Of a DNA stretch of 64,000 nt, positions 1 through 12,800 are shown piece by piece (the first letter of the stretch is position 1; each line of letters begins with the position of its first letter). The DNA is from Phytophthora hibernalis. Its lineage: Eukaryota > Oomycota > Peronosporomycetes > Peronosporales > Peronosporaceae. The stretch spans positions 62,001 through 126,000 of the forward strand of contig JAAKBF010000045.1 in NCBI GenBank assembly GCA_012656075.1, given 5' to 3'. The notes under the pieces were generated by a model that was not told the DNA's origin, ran no database searches, and saw only the letters and a program-made list of their open reading frames with translations. Made by a program: the position numbers and the translations under genes.

Positions 1-1712
1 AGCACGTACGCACTCGAACGGAAAAAGTTGGCGCCACGCTGTTTGTAGAAAACGGTACGGGCCTCAATGTACGTCGCTACTTGTGATGCTTGACTCATGG
101 ACAGGAACATGGCAACTGAGAACAGCAAACCCAAGGTAAGCTGGCTGTCTGAGTCATCCATCTGCCAGAAGGTTGAGCCGTACAGCAGACCCATGACTAT
201 GATCATAACTGCGCGGCCCACAAGGTAAGTGACATCACGGGCCGTCAGCACCATTTGGCGTTCCAACAACGTTGAGAAGTCCTCGCTGAAAGTCTGGCGG
301 AAAGGCTTCATATCGGCGAACACCATTGTGTCCTGCACTGGAGCATCGAGGAGCTTCAGTGTGGTGTGGTAAATGCTCGACTCCTGGAAGCGTGCAGCAA
401 ATTCATCAGACTCGCTCGGCACACTGTTGGGAGATCCAACGATGTACGTGTCCTGCTTGTTGGTACCAAGATCGAGCAGGAAATCGGCCACGTCCTTGCG
501 GGGAGGGCAGTGAAAACCCATGTTCTCGAAGTAGGGCACCGCATCCTCGCGCTTGCCGTGGAACATGATGCTACCTTCGTGCATCAATAGCACATCGTCA
601 AAGAGCTCAAACACTTCCGGTGAAGGCTGGAGCAGAGAGATCACGACGGTTGCGTTGAAGTTGCGCGCGGCACTCTTCATGGACTTGCAGATGTCGTAGG
701 TGGCAGCACTGTCAAGACCCGTGCTGATCTCGTCCAGCAGTTGCAGACGCTTCATACCGAACATCATCTCACCCGTGGTGACACGCTTTCGCTCACCTCC
801 CGACACACCGCGAAGCATAGCGTTACCGACGACGGTGTCTTTGCAGTTGTCCAGACCGAGCTTCTTCACAGTCACGTCGGGTGCGAACTTGTGGTGAGCG
901 TTCATGACTTCAAGCGCGTGGTCGTGCTGTTCGGGCGTGCAGTTCTTCAGTGCCTCGATCACCCAAGGCTCCAGTTCCTTACCCGCGCAGCATCGGTGAG
1001 CAAACTGGAATGTCTCCTGAACCGACAAGCGAGGGTAGTGGTCGTCGATCTGGTTGGCGTAGGCCACGTATCGGGGCAGCACCTCCAGCAGTTCGCTGCG
1101 GTCCTTGCCGTTGAAGTCGACTTCTCCGTTTAATGTGATATTCGTGTCCATGTGGAACCGGTTGGCAAGCACCTTCATGAGCGACGACTTGCCTGAACCG
1201 GGCTGACCTAGCACTAGCGTGATGCGGCCGGGTCGGAACACACCGCTGATGCCGCGCAGAATCTTCTTCTCTACTGTCACCTTGGTGGAGCTGCAGCAAA
1301 GGCTTGTGAGACCCTGCGTCACCTCGTTGATCAGAGTTGGCACTTCGAGGTTACCGCCCTTGATCTGCGGCACCTCGGCCGACAGCTCGAGGTTTCGGAA
1401 GCGGACTTCGAGACCGGGAATGGGGTGACCTAGAGCGTTCTCGATAACGGTCGACAGCGTTGAGTTCATGGTGAAGACACCATCGGCCATCAGTGCGGCG
1501 GCACTGGTCAGGTCGTCCTTGGTGAGCTCCTGAGGTTCCGGGAACATACTTTTCGTGCGGGGCAGTCTGTCGTAGTCACTCATGGAACCATTGGAGCTGA
1601 GGCGGCGCGAACTGAAGCGAGGAAGACGGTAGGTGGACACGTGGGGGACCATTTCGGGGACGACATCACCGACGCTCTGGTTATCGTCCGTGTCACTGCT
1701 GGGTTTGTGCAT
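1..1712 (-). CDS. ABCG/PDR full-size ABC transporter, 5' part (PDR1)
   Basis: Pleiotropic-drug-resistance type ABC exporter of the plasma membrane, expected to pump lipophilic toxins or metabolites out using ATP. Reading from ATG 1712 the frame stays open for 570 codons and leaves the window at the left edge, so the second half is not seen. Visible in order: an N-terminal extension with a YRLPRF motif shared by all three PDR genes here; Walker A GQPGSGKSS near residues 169-177; ABC signature SGGERKR near 302; Walker B LLDE near 325; the first membrane segments from about residue 470 (LVGRAVMI...). This reverse domain order (nucleotide-binding before membrane) is the ABCG/PDR hallmark. The start is supported by an Inr-like promoter at 1796-1811 and by the absence of an upstream in-frame ATG over the stretch I read (to about 1890). 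No lesion was found in the visible part, unlike its two paralogues at 3469-8929 and 41042-45376. Confidence 0.93.
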   Translation of the reverse strand, partial: MHKPSSDTDDNQSVGDVVPEMVPHVSTYRLPRFSSRRLSSNGSMSDYDRLPRTKSMFPEPQELTKDDLTSAAALMADGVFTMNSTLSTVIENALGHPIPGLEVRFRNLELSAEVPQIKGGNLEVPTLINEVTQGLTSLCCSSTKVTVEKKILRGISGVFRPGRITLVLGQPGSGKSSLMKVLANRFHMDTNITLNGEVDFNGKDRSELLEVLPRYVAYANQIDDHYPRLSVQETFQFAHRCCAGKELEPWVIEALKNCTPEQHDHALEVMNAHHKFAPDVTVKKLGLDNCKDTVVGNAMLRGVSGGERKRVTTGEMMFGMKRLQLLDEISTGLDSAATYDICKSMKSAARNFNATVVISLLQPSPEVFELFDDVLLMHEGSIMFHGKREDAVPYFENMGFHCPPRKDVADFLLDLGTNKQDTYIVGSPNSVPSESDEFAARFQESSIYHTTLKLLDAPVQDTMVFADMKPFRQTFSEDFSTLLERQMVLTARDVTYLVGRAVMIIVMGLLYGSTFWQMDDSDSQLTLGLLFSVAMFLSMSQASQVATYIEARTVFYKQRGANFFRSSAYV

Positions 1713-1795
1713 CACCGGGGATTGCCTTGGTGCCCCTCCATCGAAGTCGAAGGTGGGGGCGAAAGGGTTGCGATGTTTGTTGCTCGGCAGGAGCA

Positions 1796-1811
1796 GAATT
1801 TGAAAATGAGG
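1796..1811 (-). promoter_or_regulatory. Inr-like core promoter of PDR1
   Basis: On the minus strand this reads CCTCATTTTCAAATTC, close to the oomycete initiator consensus GCTCATTYYNCAWTTT. It lies about 85-95 nt before ATG 1712, a normal oomycete 5' leader length. Confidence 0.6.
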
Positions 1812-3468
1812 ATTGCCACGGCGGCCTTCGGTGTAACTTAACCAGCGGGGTGGATCCGCATGGCGAGGGCGACAACAATCCTGGATGGGCTCATGTCTAT
1901 CCCAGCGGAAAGCACAAGCTTACGCGGTCATCAGCCGCTGTGTACATTGATTAGCGTTTGTATGCAGCAGCCGCTGAGTGAGCTGTGTGTACCCGTACAA
2001 TCGGCATGGAATTGGCCAGATATTTTCCCTGTTGGTTGACGAGCAGAATTGCTGAGCAACAGCCAGTCGCTTCAAGTCCAGCGTAGCGTGATCTGCAGTA
2101 GACATGCATGGGTTTCACTTGCGACCATCATCCTTTGCCGACACTATTATAAAATAGTGCGTGCACAGCAAGTGTATCACAGTGTACAGCTTTTATATAT
2201 AACGTCTGCGTGAAGTGCACCTTTGGGGCAGGACCATAATTTGCCGATACATTACAGCATAGAGTTCGCGAGGCTGTCCAGAGCAGCAGGAGCTGTACTG
2301 TACCGCCTGCAATGCGCATGTGTACATGCGTGACATTGCAGCTTGCCGTAAAAGCTGGCACGCCTATGTTGATTATGCCGGTTTGTATCGAGACAAGCCA
2401 AGTGTGGTAACCACTTTTTTTAAAGTAAAGAGTGAGTTGCGATCGTCAAAGCGACGGCACCGAAGCTCCTCTCCACTGGAAGGTTGAGCTTGGGTGGAAC
2501 GAGTCGTCGGAGTGAATCGAGGCCATTTAGCCGAATAACGTTTTTAGGCATCAACACCTTCGGCGACATGCAGGCCTCTTGACAGCAGCACGACTATCGA
2601 AGCAGCGAGGTGCTGAAAATCCAGCGATATAATACACAGCAAACAGATTTGCAGGGCGCGGTGCAGCATAAGCTCGCGTGTGATTATGGCGTTGCGGGTA
2701 TATCGCAGAGCGTGCAGTAAACGCCTGAGTCGACTCAGATGTCAAACCAAGCGAGTCGCAAATTGCGATGACGGCAAAAATACTTTATTTTCCATGTGCG
2801 AATAAACTGCAGCAGGTGCGAGCTGCTGCTTCGTGCGGGTGGAGCTCAAGTTTTCGCAGATCGTGATCGCGGCCTGACTGAATCGTGTCAGGGCCGTTGG
2901 ATTTGGCTGCGCAGCGCCAGCGCGAAATGGAGAGCGGTCGAACCGACTAAGCTGCAGATCCAGATCTTGACCAATACATGTACCGGTACAGGTATCTGAA
3001 AGGAAAGAAATTGTGTCGTAGTCGTATCATACATGTAGACCTTGGTCAAACTACAGTAAGACCTCCAGCCCAAAGGAGCCCAGCCATATGCAGTGGGGCG
3101 ACTATCGACAGTTCGGTGACACGTTCGACAACGCGCGCGGAATAAAATCCGCGACGAGACCACGTTTAACGCCGTGGATTTTTATGCCAGTCGTGCAAGT
3201 GTTGATGGCCTCACGAAAGATTTCGCGCTGTGAAGGGCCATAATCCCTTTTGTGATTCACAAATTGTGAAGTCACCACAATTTACATCGACAGTACCAGA
3301 ACCATTTGAACTATTTTAATACGGTATGAGGACTCTTCTCACGGCAAGGAGGCGTCGGGAAACAAACAAAAATTACAACTATTAATAACGCTGACAATAC
3401 GATGCACCACGTTCATGTATCCATAGTATAAACGCTGCCGGTGCCAGAAATGCATCCGACCCACGCTC
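1812..3468. other. Intergenic region, no gene seen
   Basis: About 1.65 kb between the PDR1 promoter and the 3' end of the PDR2 pseudogene. All open frames are short and none resembles a known protein. It contains overlapping palindromes TACATGTA (2975-2982) and TACCGGTA (2981-2988), which recur across the window. Both flanking genes are on the minus strand, so this is upstream DNA of PDR1 and downstream DNA of PDR2. Confidence 0.6.
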
Positions 3469-5500
3469 TTAGCGCTTGAGGTGGTTGATGTAGCGCAAAG
3501 CAACCAGCGCCAGTACACGGAAACACACCATCAACACGATCAGGATGGACGCGTTCCTCCAAATATCACCATGCTTCATGTCGAACCGCTCCTCCACATA
3601 GCTTTTCAAGGTCTTGTCCCCGATAGTGGGCGGTGCATTCTGTACCATTTGGCAACCGATGGCATCACTGCTGCCACCTTCCGAGCAATCGGCAAAGATC
3701 AACGACAGGATGGCCACTGAGTATGTCGTCGGGGAGAGCCAATGCACCCATATGTATCCGGTCGGAATGCTACCCGCGGGCGGATTGAAGCCTCCGAACA
3801 GGATGAAGATGGAGCTGAGCAGTGCACCAAACGTAGTGGCGACAGCTACGCTGGGCAACGCGTATACCAGGAGCTGACCGAGGTATACGAAGACCAACGT
3901 GTTCAGCGATAGGACCAACCAGTAGTAAAAGAACGTGGTGTAGCCAGTAAAGCCGACGCTCGGGTAGAAGATGATGGAGAACAGAAGACTCGACAGGAAC
4001 ACGTACGGGATCTCCGCAAGGATACTAGCGAGAAAGTACCACAACGTATTGTACGTTTCCGATGTGCGCTCGCGGTAGAAGGCGGTGCATTCGTCCGCAG
4101 CAACAGGCATCACACTATTGAAGCCGATCATACCGAAGAAGACAGTGCTCACGAAGATAAGGCCCACGCCTGCATTCGCTCCGCTGCACGTCGAAAATCG
4201 GTGCCCTGGTAAATGATAGCGAAGACGGATGCCAGTACAACACTGATGAACAAACGCGTGAGGTTGTACGTCGGCGTACGCCAGTACATGCGGAAGAAGC
4301 GCAGACACAAAAGCTCGAATTGCACTCGCGGGTTTGATGCACGCTTGGTGTCGAACTTGAGTTCCGGCACGTTAGAAGGACTCCGTCTTGGTCGAGATCC
4401 TCTTCCATCAACATCTTCTGGCCACTCGCCAAGAAGCGCTCAGCCAAGTCAAGTGGTTGGCTGGGAGTGCTCCCGCCAACACCAACGCTAGCGCCAACAC
4501 CAGCACCAATGCACTCCAACATCCACGTTGCAGGGTTGTAGCAGGGTGTGACAGGCTTCACGTCCGGGTAGCCCTGGAAGTAGTTGATCAGGTTCTGGGA
4601 GTCCTTGCCCAACTCGCCGAAGTAAACCATGCGACCACCGCGACGAAGCAGAAGCAATGAGTCGAACAGGTTGAACACCTCCGTGCTTGGCTGGTGGATG
4701 GTACACACAATCGTCCGGCCAGAGTCCGCGATCTTGCGAACACCGTTCATGATGAGCTTGGCCGAGCGCGCGTCCAGACCACTCGTGGGTTCGTCCATGA
4801 AAATGATGCTGGGCTGCGCTGCCAACTCCACGCCGATCGTCACGCGCTTCATCTGCTCCGTGGACGATCCGCGGATGATCTTGTCGGCAATGGGTCCGAG
4901 CTCCAGCAAGTCGATACACTCCTCGACAGACTCCATCTACTGAGCGGTGGGGATACTGGCGTCCTGACGCAGCATAGCCGAGAAAATGAGTGCTTCACGC
5001 ACCGTAGCGGAGTCAGAGTGGATGTTCATCTGCTCACAGTAGCCCGTGCATCTGCGGATCGCGAGGTCGTTGGACGGGTGTCCATTGAGTAGAATCTTGC
5101 CTTGGATTTTGCCTCCGGTCTTGCGGCCGGCAATGACGTCCATGAGTGTAGTCTTGCCAGCGCCGGATGATCCCATTAGCGCTGTCATCGTACCGGGGAT
5201 AGCAAATCCGGAGACTCCCTTGAGCAGGTCAATTTGTTCGTCGTTGGTGGCACCAGGGAGCGGCACGGAGTACCAGAGATCATGGAAAGCGAGAGTCACG
5301 GGGATTGCAATGCCGCGGCCGGTTGGTTCGGCCGGGACGTTGATGGTGGGGACACCTCCCATGATATCGTCCAAGTCCTGGATCTCGATGACTTTCTCAT
5401 AGTTCCGGGTTTCCTTGGGCGTGGCCGGCACCTTCGAGTAAACAGTCTGGTCCTGAGCAACTTCGTCATCGACGGTGACCGCTACGTTCTCGAGACTTTC

Positions 5501-6650
5501 GGGTGCTAATTATTATCTGTTGTTCCACCACTACTCGCCTGTTAAGTACCTGTGGTCCCTGGTCGCCTGTTGTCAGTACTGGTGAGCTGTTAGTTGGTTC
5601 GCAATGTGTAGGACGACCTGTTACGCCTGAATAGTTTCGCGTAGCAGGGCCATTTCGTGATTCAGCATTGTTCGAAGCTGCATGGCCCCCACCCCATATT
5701 TAACAGGGCATCTACTTCATCGAGCAACTCGGGGTGAACTCCACGCCGACTCACTGTGGTGCGCTGTGACCCATGAGATCCAGATCGTTCGAGGTAAAAT
5801 TGCGTCGGCACATCAAGCTCGTTGACAGTCTTGATTTTAAATCGATGCTCGCAGTCGTCATGAGATCGGCATCGATACACGCGAGCATGTAACCTCTCAG
5901 TCGTGTAGCGAGTCTCGTACGTATGCACGTCGTCGCTCTGGTCGTTCATCGCACGGTAACGCAGCTGAAAATGACTCGAACACTGCAACCATGATGTACG
6001 ACAAGCGAGGTGGCGCTGTATCATGAGCCCCCATCGCTGTCACAGCCTCAAGTCCCGAAAACTCGAACTCAGAGGCAGAGGAGTCGGAACCATGCGACTC
6101 GCTCCACAACATGTTCGTGCCACCGGCCACCGGAGTCGCCATGCGGCTTGAAAGTCGAGGCTCCTGCAATTCGACGCCGTCGCTGGTGTCCCCCATGCTC
6201 GGTTATTTGGCAAAACGAAAGTGACTATTGCCGCGAACGCTTGCTTGATGTTTACACCAATTGCAGTCCGCCAAGACACCGAAGCAAAACCGGACGCGAG
6301 GCAACCTCATCTTCGAGTCTATGCGCACTCGGATCTCGGTTTGTAAAGCTCACTAGAATCGGTCGTTCGGTCTATTTGTGCTATTTTCAAACCGAGTATT
6401 TTCTTGTCCCGTGCGTATGCTTCTTTCCAGAGGGCCCTGAGTGCTTCTGCGTCAAGATCTGTAGGCATGATGATGCAGCTTTGTGCGTGTGATGGACCTC
6501 TCTCGATCTAACAGTTTTTCCCATCAACAGGTATGCAGTGCTGGTTACCTGTTGATGTGCAACAGGTAACCAGGGTGGACGACAGGCGAAGCGGGGCTGT
6601 GAGGGTCGAACAGGTGAGCAGGGGCAGAATAACAGATATTAATTATTTTC
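5501..6650. mobile_element. MULE-like non-autonomous element inserted in PDR2
   Basis: A 1150-bp insertion flanked by an exact 10-bp direct repeat CGAGACTTTC at 5491-5500 and 6651-6660, splitting a coding exon. The ends are imperfect inverted repeats of about 40 bp sharing TAATTA..TATCTGTT. The outer 100-150 bp on both sides carry many CCTGTT/AACAGG motifs, including a hairpin with 14-bp perfect arms at 6541-6554 and 6560-6573. A 9-11 bp target duplication is typical of Mutator-like elements, and the interior holds a remnant of a MULE N-terminal DNA-binding domain (5662-6150). No catalytic domain is present, so it would need a helper transposase. Confidence 0.8.
5662..6150 (-). pseudogene. 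MULE transposase N-terminal zinc-binding fragment
   Basis: Inside the insertion, two overlapping minus frames together resemble the start of oomycete MULE transposases. One frame has YIMVAVFESFS and the next continues with LRYRAMNDQSDDVHTYETRY and YRCRSHDDCEHRFKI, a FLYWCH/WRKY-GCM1-like Cys/His pattern. A frameshift separates the two parts near 5970. The DDE catalytic core and SWIM finger are absent, so this is a truncated relic left in a non-autonomous derivative. Family assignment rests on motif resemblance only. Confidence 0.5.
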
Positions 6651-8960
6651 CGAGACTTTCATAACGTTTGAACTCAAGAATGGCGTAAGAAGCGAAGAGG
6701 AGCACGAAGTAGCCGCCCAACAAGAAGATCCAACCGTACCAGATCCAAACCGATTCTGTAGGTAGGCCGAACACGCTGAGGCTGTACTCTCCGACGGTTT
6801 GGTTGTACTCGGTACAGTAATGGATTCCTTGGTAGATGCACACATCAAACTTTGGCGCGAGATACTGGTTTACACTCAGTGACCGAATGCACCATGCCAT
6901 AGGATCCATCCAGTAGATCCAGATGAGGTAGTTCGGGATGTCGTCTTTGGCGATCAGGAAACCAGCGAAGAGCATGGAAAACAGCACGGATACCATCATG
7001 AAGGGCTGAGCCATGGTCAAATTGGGGGCAACTGAAGACAGGAAGAAGAAGAAACTCGTATACCACATCTGGCAAAAGAAGAACGTGACGATGAACACGA
7101 TAAAGTGGCCTGCGACCGCTACATATCCTCCCATCCAGTAGGTGATAGTGCCAAACACCACCGTTTCTAACAGAGCCATCGGAGCCTGCGATATCGACAT
7201 GGAGAGCACGTACGCGCTGGATCGGAAGAAGTTCGCGCCCCGTTGTTTGTAAAACACTGAGCGAGCCTCCATGAACGTCGGTACTTGCGATGATTGACCC
7301 AACGAGACGAACAGCGCGCACGAGAAAAGCAGACCCAAGATCAGCTGGCTGTTGGCATCGTCCATCTGCCAGAACGTCGACCCGTACAACAGACCCATGA
7401 CGATGATCATGACAGCTCGACCAACGAGATAAGCAGTGTCACGAGCTGTAAGAGTCATCTGTCGATACAACAGCGTCAGCAGGTCCTCGCAGAAAGTCTG
7501 ACGGAAAGGCTCGGTATCTTGGACGAAAAGCAGTTCCTTCACAGGTGCATCGAAGCGCTTCAGAGTGCTCTGAAAATACTCGACTCACGGAATCTCTCAG
7601 CAAATTCATCACTTTGGTAAGGCACATTTCCAGGTGCTCCGACAATGTACGCGCTCTGCTTGTTCGTACCAAGATCCAGCAGGAAATCAGCTACATCCTT
7701 ACGAGGTGGGCAGTGAAAGCCCATGCGTTCGAAGTACGGCACGGCGTCCTCCCGTTTGCCGCGGAACATAAAGCTTCCTCCATGCATCAGTAGCACGTCG
7801 TCAAAAGCTCGAACACTTCCGGAGACGGCTGAAGCAGCGAGATCACGGCGGTCACGCTGAAGTTGCGAGCGGCGCTCTTGAGCGACTTGCAGATGTCGTA
7901 CGTAGTGGCGCTGTCCAGTCCGGTGCTGATCTCGTCCAGTAGTTGCAGGCGCTTCTTGCTGACCAACATTTCACCCGTGGTGACGCGCTTGCGTTCACCA
8001 CCGGACACGCCTCGCAGCATGGAATCACCGACGATGGTGTCCCTACAGTTGACGAGACCGAGCTTCTTCACCATCAGATCTGGTGTGAACTTGTGGTGCG
8101 CTGTCATGACCTTGAGAGCGTGCTCCTGCTCCTCGGATATGGTCGTTTGGAGAGTGTCAGCCACCCACGGCTCGAGCTCCTTCCCTGCACAGCACCGATG
8201 GGCGAACTCGAAGGTCTCCTGGACAGTCATTCGAGGGTAGTGTTCGTCGATCTGGTTCACGTACGCAACATCGCGTGGGAGCATGTCCAGCATCAGTGAA
8301 CGTTCCTTCCCGTTGTAGTCGATGTCTCCACTCAGTGAAATGTTCTTGTCCATGTGGAACCGGTTAGCGAGTACCTTCATGAGTGAAGACTTGCCCGACC
8401 CAGGTTGACCCAGAACGAGTGTGATACGACCAGGTTTAAAGACACCCGTGACCCCACGAAGGATCTTCTTGTCCACCGTGAGTTTGTTGGACGAGCACAT
8501 GCTGCCCAGTCCTTGCTGCAGTTGAGTCCATAGTGTCGGTACTTCCAAACTGCCGCTTTTGAGTTGAGGTACTTCAGCCGACAGTTCGAGGTTGCGAAAG
8601 CGCACTTCAAGACCCGGGATGGGACCCCCAAGACGTTCTCAATGACCGAACGATAGAGTTGAATTTATGGTGAAGACGTCGCCCGCCATGAACGCGTCGG
8701 CGCTTTCGAGGTCGTCGTTGGTGAGCTGTCGAGGCTCTGGAAACATGCTGCGAGTGCGCGGAAGTCGGTCGTTGTCACCAAAGGAGCTGTTGGGTGTGAG
8801 ACGGCGAGAGTTGAAGCGAGGCAAGCGGTAGGTTGACATCTTTGGCGCCAAGAGCTTGGGTGGAACCTCGTCACGGTTGCCATTGTCGGTGGTTGGGGTC
8901 ACCACCTCGGGGATCTCGTCGTGCCCCATGGAACTCGGAGATTGCTTGGGTGGATGGAGG

Positions 8961-8978
8961 CGAATTCCAAAGTGACGA
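8961..8978 (-). promoter_or_regulatory. Inr-like core promoter of PDR2
   Basis: The minus strand reads CTCGTCACTTTGGAATTCG, a good match to the oomycete initiator, about 35-50 nt upstream of ATG 8929. It argues for that start rather than the in-frame ATG further upstream at 9016, which would lie outside the transcript. Confidence 0.5.
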
Positions 8979-9247
8979 GCGTTGACTTTGTAGTCATCAT
9001 GATCAGGTTGCGGCACCGCATCAGCACCACGACGTGATCGTGATGATGCCGATCGGTATCTATGGACGAAAGACTTGGTGGCCTTTCAGTCAAATGACGA
9101 AGTGAGTGGAACATCGGAAAGTCTTGACACTGTCAACTTGACCCAAGCAGCGTTTGTCAAAACGGTAGATCTGCTCCTAACCAGGGATCGGTACCGGTAG
9201 TACGTGTTATGATTTTTTTGCTAATACAACTACTACTACTGTTTCCA

Positions 9248-9293
9248 AATTTTGAGAATTACTATGTTCATAAACATAGTAATTTTCAAAATT
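9248..9293. repeat. Near-perfect 21-bp hairpin
   Basis: Arms 9248-9268 and 9273-9293 are reverse complements with one mismatch, separated by 4 bases. AT-rich flanks add further weaker pairing with TAGTAG-type repeats. It lies in the roughly 0.85-kb gap (9017-9850) between PDR2 and the MULE. Nothing else was recognised in that gap apart from a TACCGGTA palindrome at 9192-9199. Confidence 0.55.
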
Positions 9294-9850
9294 AGTAGTA
9301 CATACTATTATTTTTACTGCATGTATAACTAGCGATACTACTATCGTGACGGGATTGATGAAGTAACCATTGTAAAAATCACAATTTTGCTATTTGCAGA
9401 GATCCCAGAAACTGCATTTTCATATTTAGGAAGCGTCAAAGACCAGCAGCCATTTATTGTGAAAACCGATTGCTTTGTCCTGTTGAATTAAGCGGTAAAG
9501 CAACCCTCATAGGGGATTGGCAAAGGGTTAAATTGTTCGAACACGCTGCTGTTACTGAAAATACACAGAAAATTTTCCTCTAGTCAAGACTCCATAGCTT
9601 TAAGAGAGTGGTTAGAGTTCCCGAATGGAGCATTTTCCTAAAGAACAATCTCAGAATGTTCTCTGACGCTACCCTATTTGGTGTCGGGCTGTCAAAATGA
9701 TCATCCGGACGGGGTATACGTGTATACCTGTCCACACGAATCAGCCACCCCATTCGGGCATCGAACGACGCACGCAATATTGGGTGTTAACGAGGCATCC
9801 TTGAGCCATGACCACCATGGTGCGGAAACGCCACCCCGAATCCATCAAGT

Positions 9851-12800
9851 GAGGAGAGTTTAGATGACGAAGCGTACAGCGCAAGCGATGGTAGCGATTT
9901 TGCGCTTCTTACCACTTCCATTTCAGCAGATCAGTTCGACAGATCAAGCCACGACGACCCTCTTCCCGGATTTACAGTCGTACCTCGTCTCGAACAACTA
10001 GAGTTTGCATCCTGGGACGCCTTCCACACGTATCTAACTGCTTATCAAGAAGAGACGTGCCAGGTAACACGAGTTGATGATTGTTTCGTCGATAGACTGT
10101 CTGAGTTACTGACACATAGACGCAGGTGTTTAGGAATCGAACAAACACAACGACTGCCCGGCGGAATGATACAATAGTGCGTAACAAGTCTTCTGCCCCA
10201 AAGATTCCTGAAGACTGGCAATCGTACGCAGCGACATTCGTCTGCACACATGCTGGGAAGTACAAGTCACGTGGTAAAGAGAAACGAGCACGTCAAGAAT
10301 CTCGTTCAATCGAGTGCTCTGCACAGGTAAATTGGCCGCAGTCAGGTCGAATCGGGCTCATTCGGGCGCTGGTCGCGCTCAGTCTGGCTCTGTCGGGATC
10401 AGTTGGGTGATGTTGCTTGCACGTCAATTACGACACTGGTTATCTAACAACTGTGCTGTTGATTTTGCGTGATCAGATAAATGTGTGTGTTCGAATTGTC
10501 GACAAGAAGGCGACAAAGTTTGCTCTATGTGTGACGAAACAGTCACTTGAGCACAAGCACATTTTGAACAGAAGGACCTACCGGCAATATCCCTCCAATC
10601 GAGTAGCTGTCGAAGCAGACGTGCTGGAAACCGTAGATGTGTTGCAGAATGCAGGGGCAAACAAAAAGAACATTCTTCAGTTCATCCTCGACCATTCGGA
10701 TTGCAATCCCAACATCCGTGACGTCCACAACATAGTGCGTGCCTTAAAGACAAAGGCAACTGGTGATTCTACGAGTGCGAAACGATTGAAGGTGTGAATG
10801 AAGGAATTCTGCGTAGAACCAGGAAATATAGGCGGGATATTTGTTGACATCCTGAACGACAAGGTATATTGTTTTGTGATTCGCGAGTTAGCGTATCAGT
10901 GTGGTTGACATATAACAATTTTGGGACCGTAGAAAGTTTGCGACGTGTATTACACTGCAGATCAACCATATGAGATTCTTGTATGACAGGTTTCCAGAGG
11001 TCCTGCTAATCGACACAACACATGGCACGAATTCTGCCAAGTACAAAGTGTTCTCGTTCATGGTGCACGACATTTTCGGCAAGGGCCAATATGTCCAGCA
11101 TGCCTTGCTGCAAAATGAGCAAAAAGAGACACTGTCAACGGCGATCGAACAGTTCAAGAAGAACAACCCAGCGTCTGCAAAGCTACAGTGTATCCTAGTC
11201 GACAAAGACTTCACGGAGATGGCTGTATTGAAGGCGGCTTTTCCGGCTGCTACGGGTTTTCTCTGTCAATTCCATGTCATCAAGTACTTGCGCGAGGAGA
11301 TCGCAAATGCACAGTATGGATTCAATCCGTGGCGAAAAGAGCAGCTTCGAGGTCTCGAGGGTTTCTATGTTAAGATGTATTGCATAGTTTTACTGGTGTA
11401 TGCGAAAAGCCAGCGATAATACAAGAGACATCGGAACTACATGCGGCATGTCATAGCTGTTGGTAGTGGTGTCGTCGACGGGCCAGACACACAAGATGCA
11501 GCGTCAGTCGGGCACCAAACTGACACAGTCGGGTACCAAACTGACACAGTCAGGCACCAAAATGACAGAGCTGGATGCGATATTGATGCTTCAAGTGATG
11601 ACTGTGAAGAAGAAGACAACCCCGCTGCGAATCACCCGTTTGAGTAATATTTTAGAAGAAATTGGGACAGCTGCAAGTCCCTTTGGTGTGCGTACAAACG
11701 CCAAAAACGCGGTGACTCTTGGCAACAATACACACAATCGCCTCGAGGCCTCGTGGAAGCAAATCAAGGATCTGGCGAGCTCATTCACGAATGCGTCGCA
11801 TCTATCATGTACTTCCAAGCCCACGCAGAACGTCTGTTTGTCGACCAAATCTACAAAGTGACTGTTGTGCACCACGCAAATTACGACCACGAGATGCAGT
11901 ACGTTTCAAACGTGATCAGTGAGCAAGCGTGTGATTTGATCTACGAACAGTATGTGTATGCTGTGGGTCGCGCATCCTACCAATTTTACGAGGCTATGCC
12001 GGGGGTGTATTTCGTCAAAAGCGCCGCGAACGATGAAGACGCTTTGGATGAGCCGAATGACGAATACTCTGTCAAGAAGGACAACTGGCAGTGCTCGTGC
12101 TTGTTTATGAGTACACGGCTTTTGCCGTGTCGCCACGTGTTCTACCTGCGCAAGTCATTGAATGTGGAGACCGTGATTCCGACACAACATTTGAACCCGA
12201 GGTGGTTACTCCCATCACTTCGTTTGTCGTTTGCGGTTCCTGAAATTTCGGACAAGCGATTTCGGGTGGCCTTGATGACACACAAGGAGCTAGCGCCATG
12301 GGGATTCAAATCGCAAGTACAGAGAGGCCAACATAATTGCAAGTTGCATATCTGATTTTGTCAGCAGTCTTGGTATGCGGGAGTATCGGGTTGCGGTGGC
12401 GTCTCTCTTTAGGCAAAAGAGGTTCAGGGAGATCGGACGTTTGGCAATCCCGGATCGTGATGGTACTACAGATACTTATTCAAATGTTGAAGGAGTGAAC
12501 GATGAATCTGCTACCTCCTTTGACACGGATGAGTACTCGATTGAGCCCGACCAGCACCAAACTGAGCCCGAACGCCCGCCAAGTACCCCGAACAGCATGT
12601 TCCGTGTGAAAACGACAGCGGAGCTCGATCCAGCTGAGAGAACTTGGACTGTGGTTTTGAAATAGCCGACCCACGTCGTGCTCGTGGAAGACCAAGGCAA
12701 AAGGTGTCTGCCAAAAAAGCCAAGCGTAACCGCTCGATTAACATGGTCAGAGAGGATTCAGACATGCACCACAACCAGCGGAACCTTTCCTCGCTGAACG

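Larger units (their letters stand above)
3469..8929 (-). pseudogene. ABCG/PDR transporter pseudogene with MULE insertion (PDR2)
   Basis: A full-length PDR transporter whose frame is broken many times. It starts at ATG 8929 (comparable to PDR1 and PDR3; Inr at 8961-8978) and ends at the conserved ALRYINHLKR C-terminus at 3469. Both nucleotide-binding domains and both membrane halves are recognisable: Walker A GQPGSGKSS in the first half, GSSGAGKTT in the second, and the first-half membrane block at 6643-7542. Lesions read by comparison with the paralogues: frameshift near 8640; one missing base near 7804 and one near 7573; a 1150-bp insertion at 5501-6650; a lysine codon changed to TAG at 4937-4939; frameshifts near 4375 and 4195. 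Some single-base losses could be assembly errors, but the insertion and the nonsense codon cannot. Without the element and one target copy, the exon reads in frame through the insertion site. The gene is non-functional as sequenced. Confidence 0.9.

Noticed and set aside
741..1133. Long plus-strand frames opposite the PDR genes, the phosphatases and the Helitron
   Set aside because: They are antisense shadows caused by GC-rich third positions; the minus- or plus-strand partner has clear conserved motifs.
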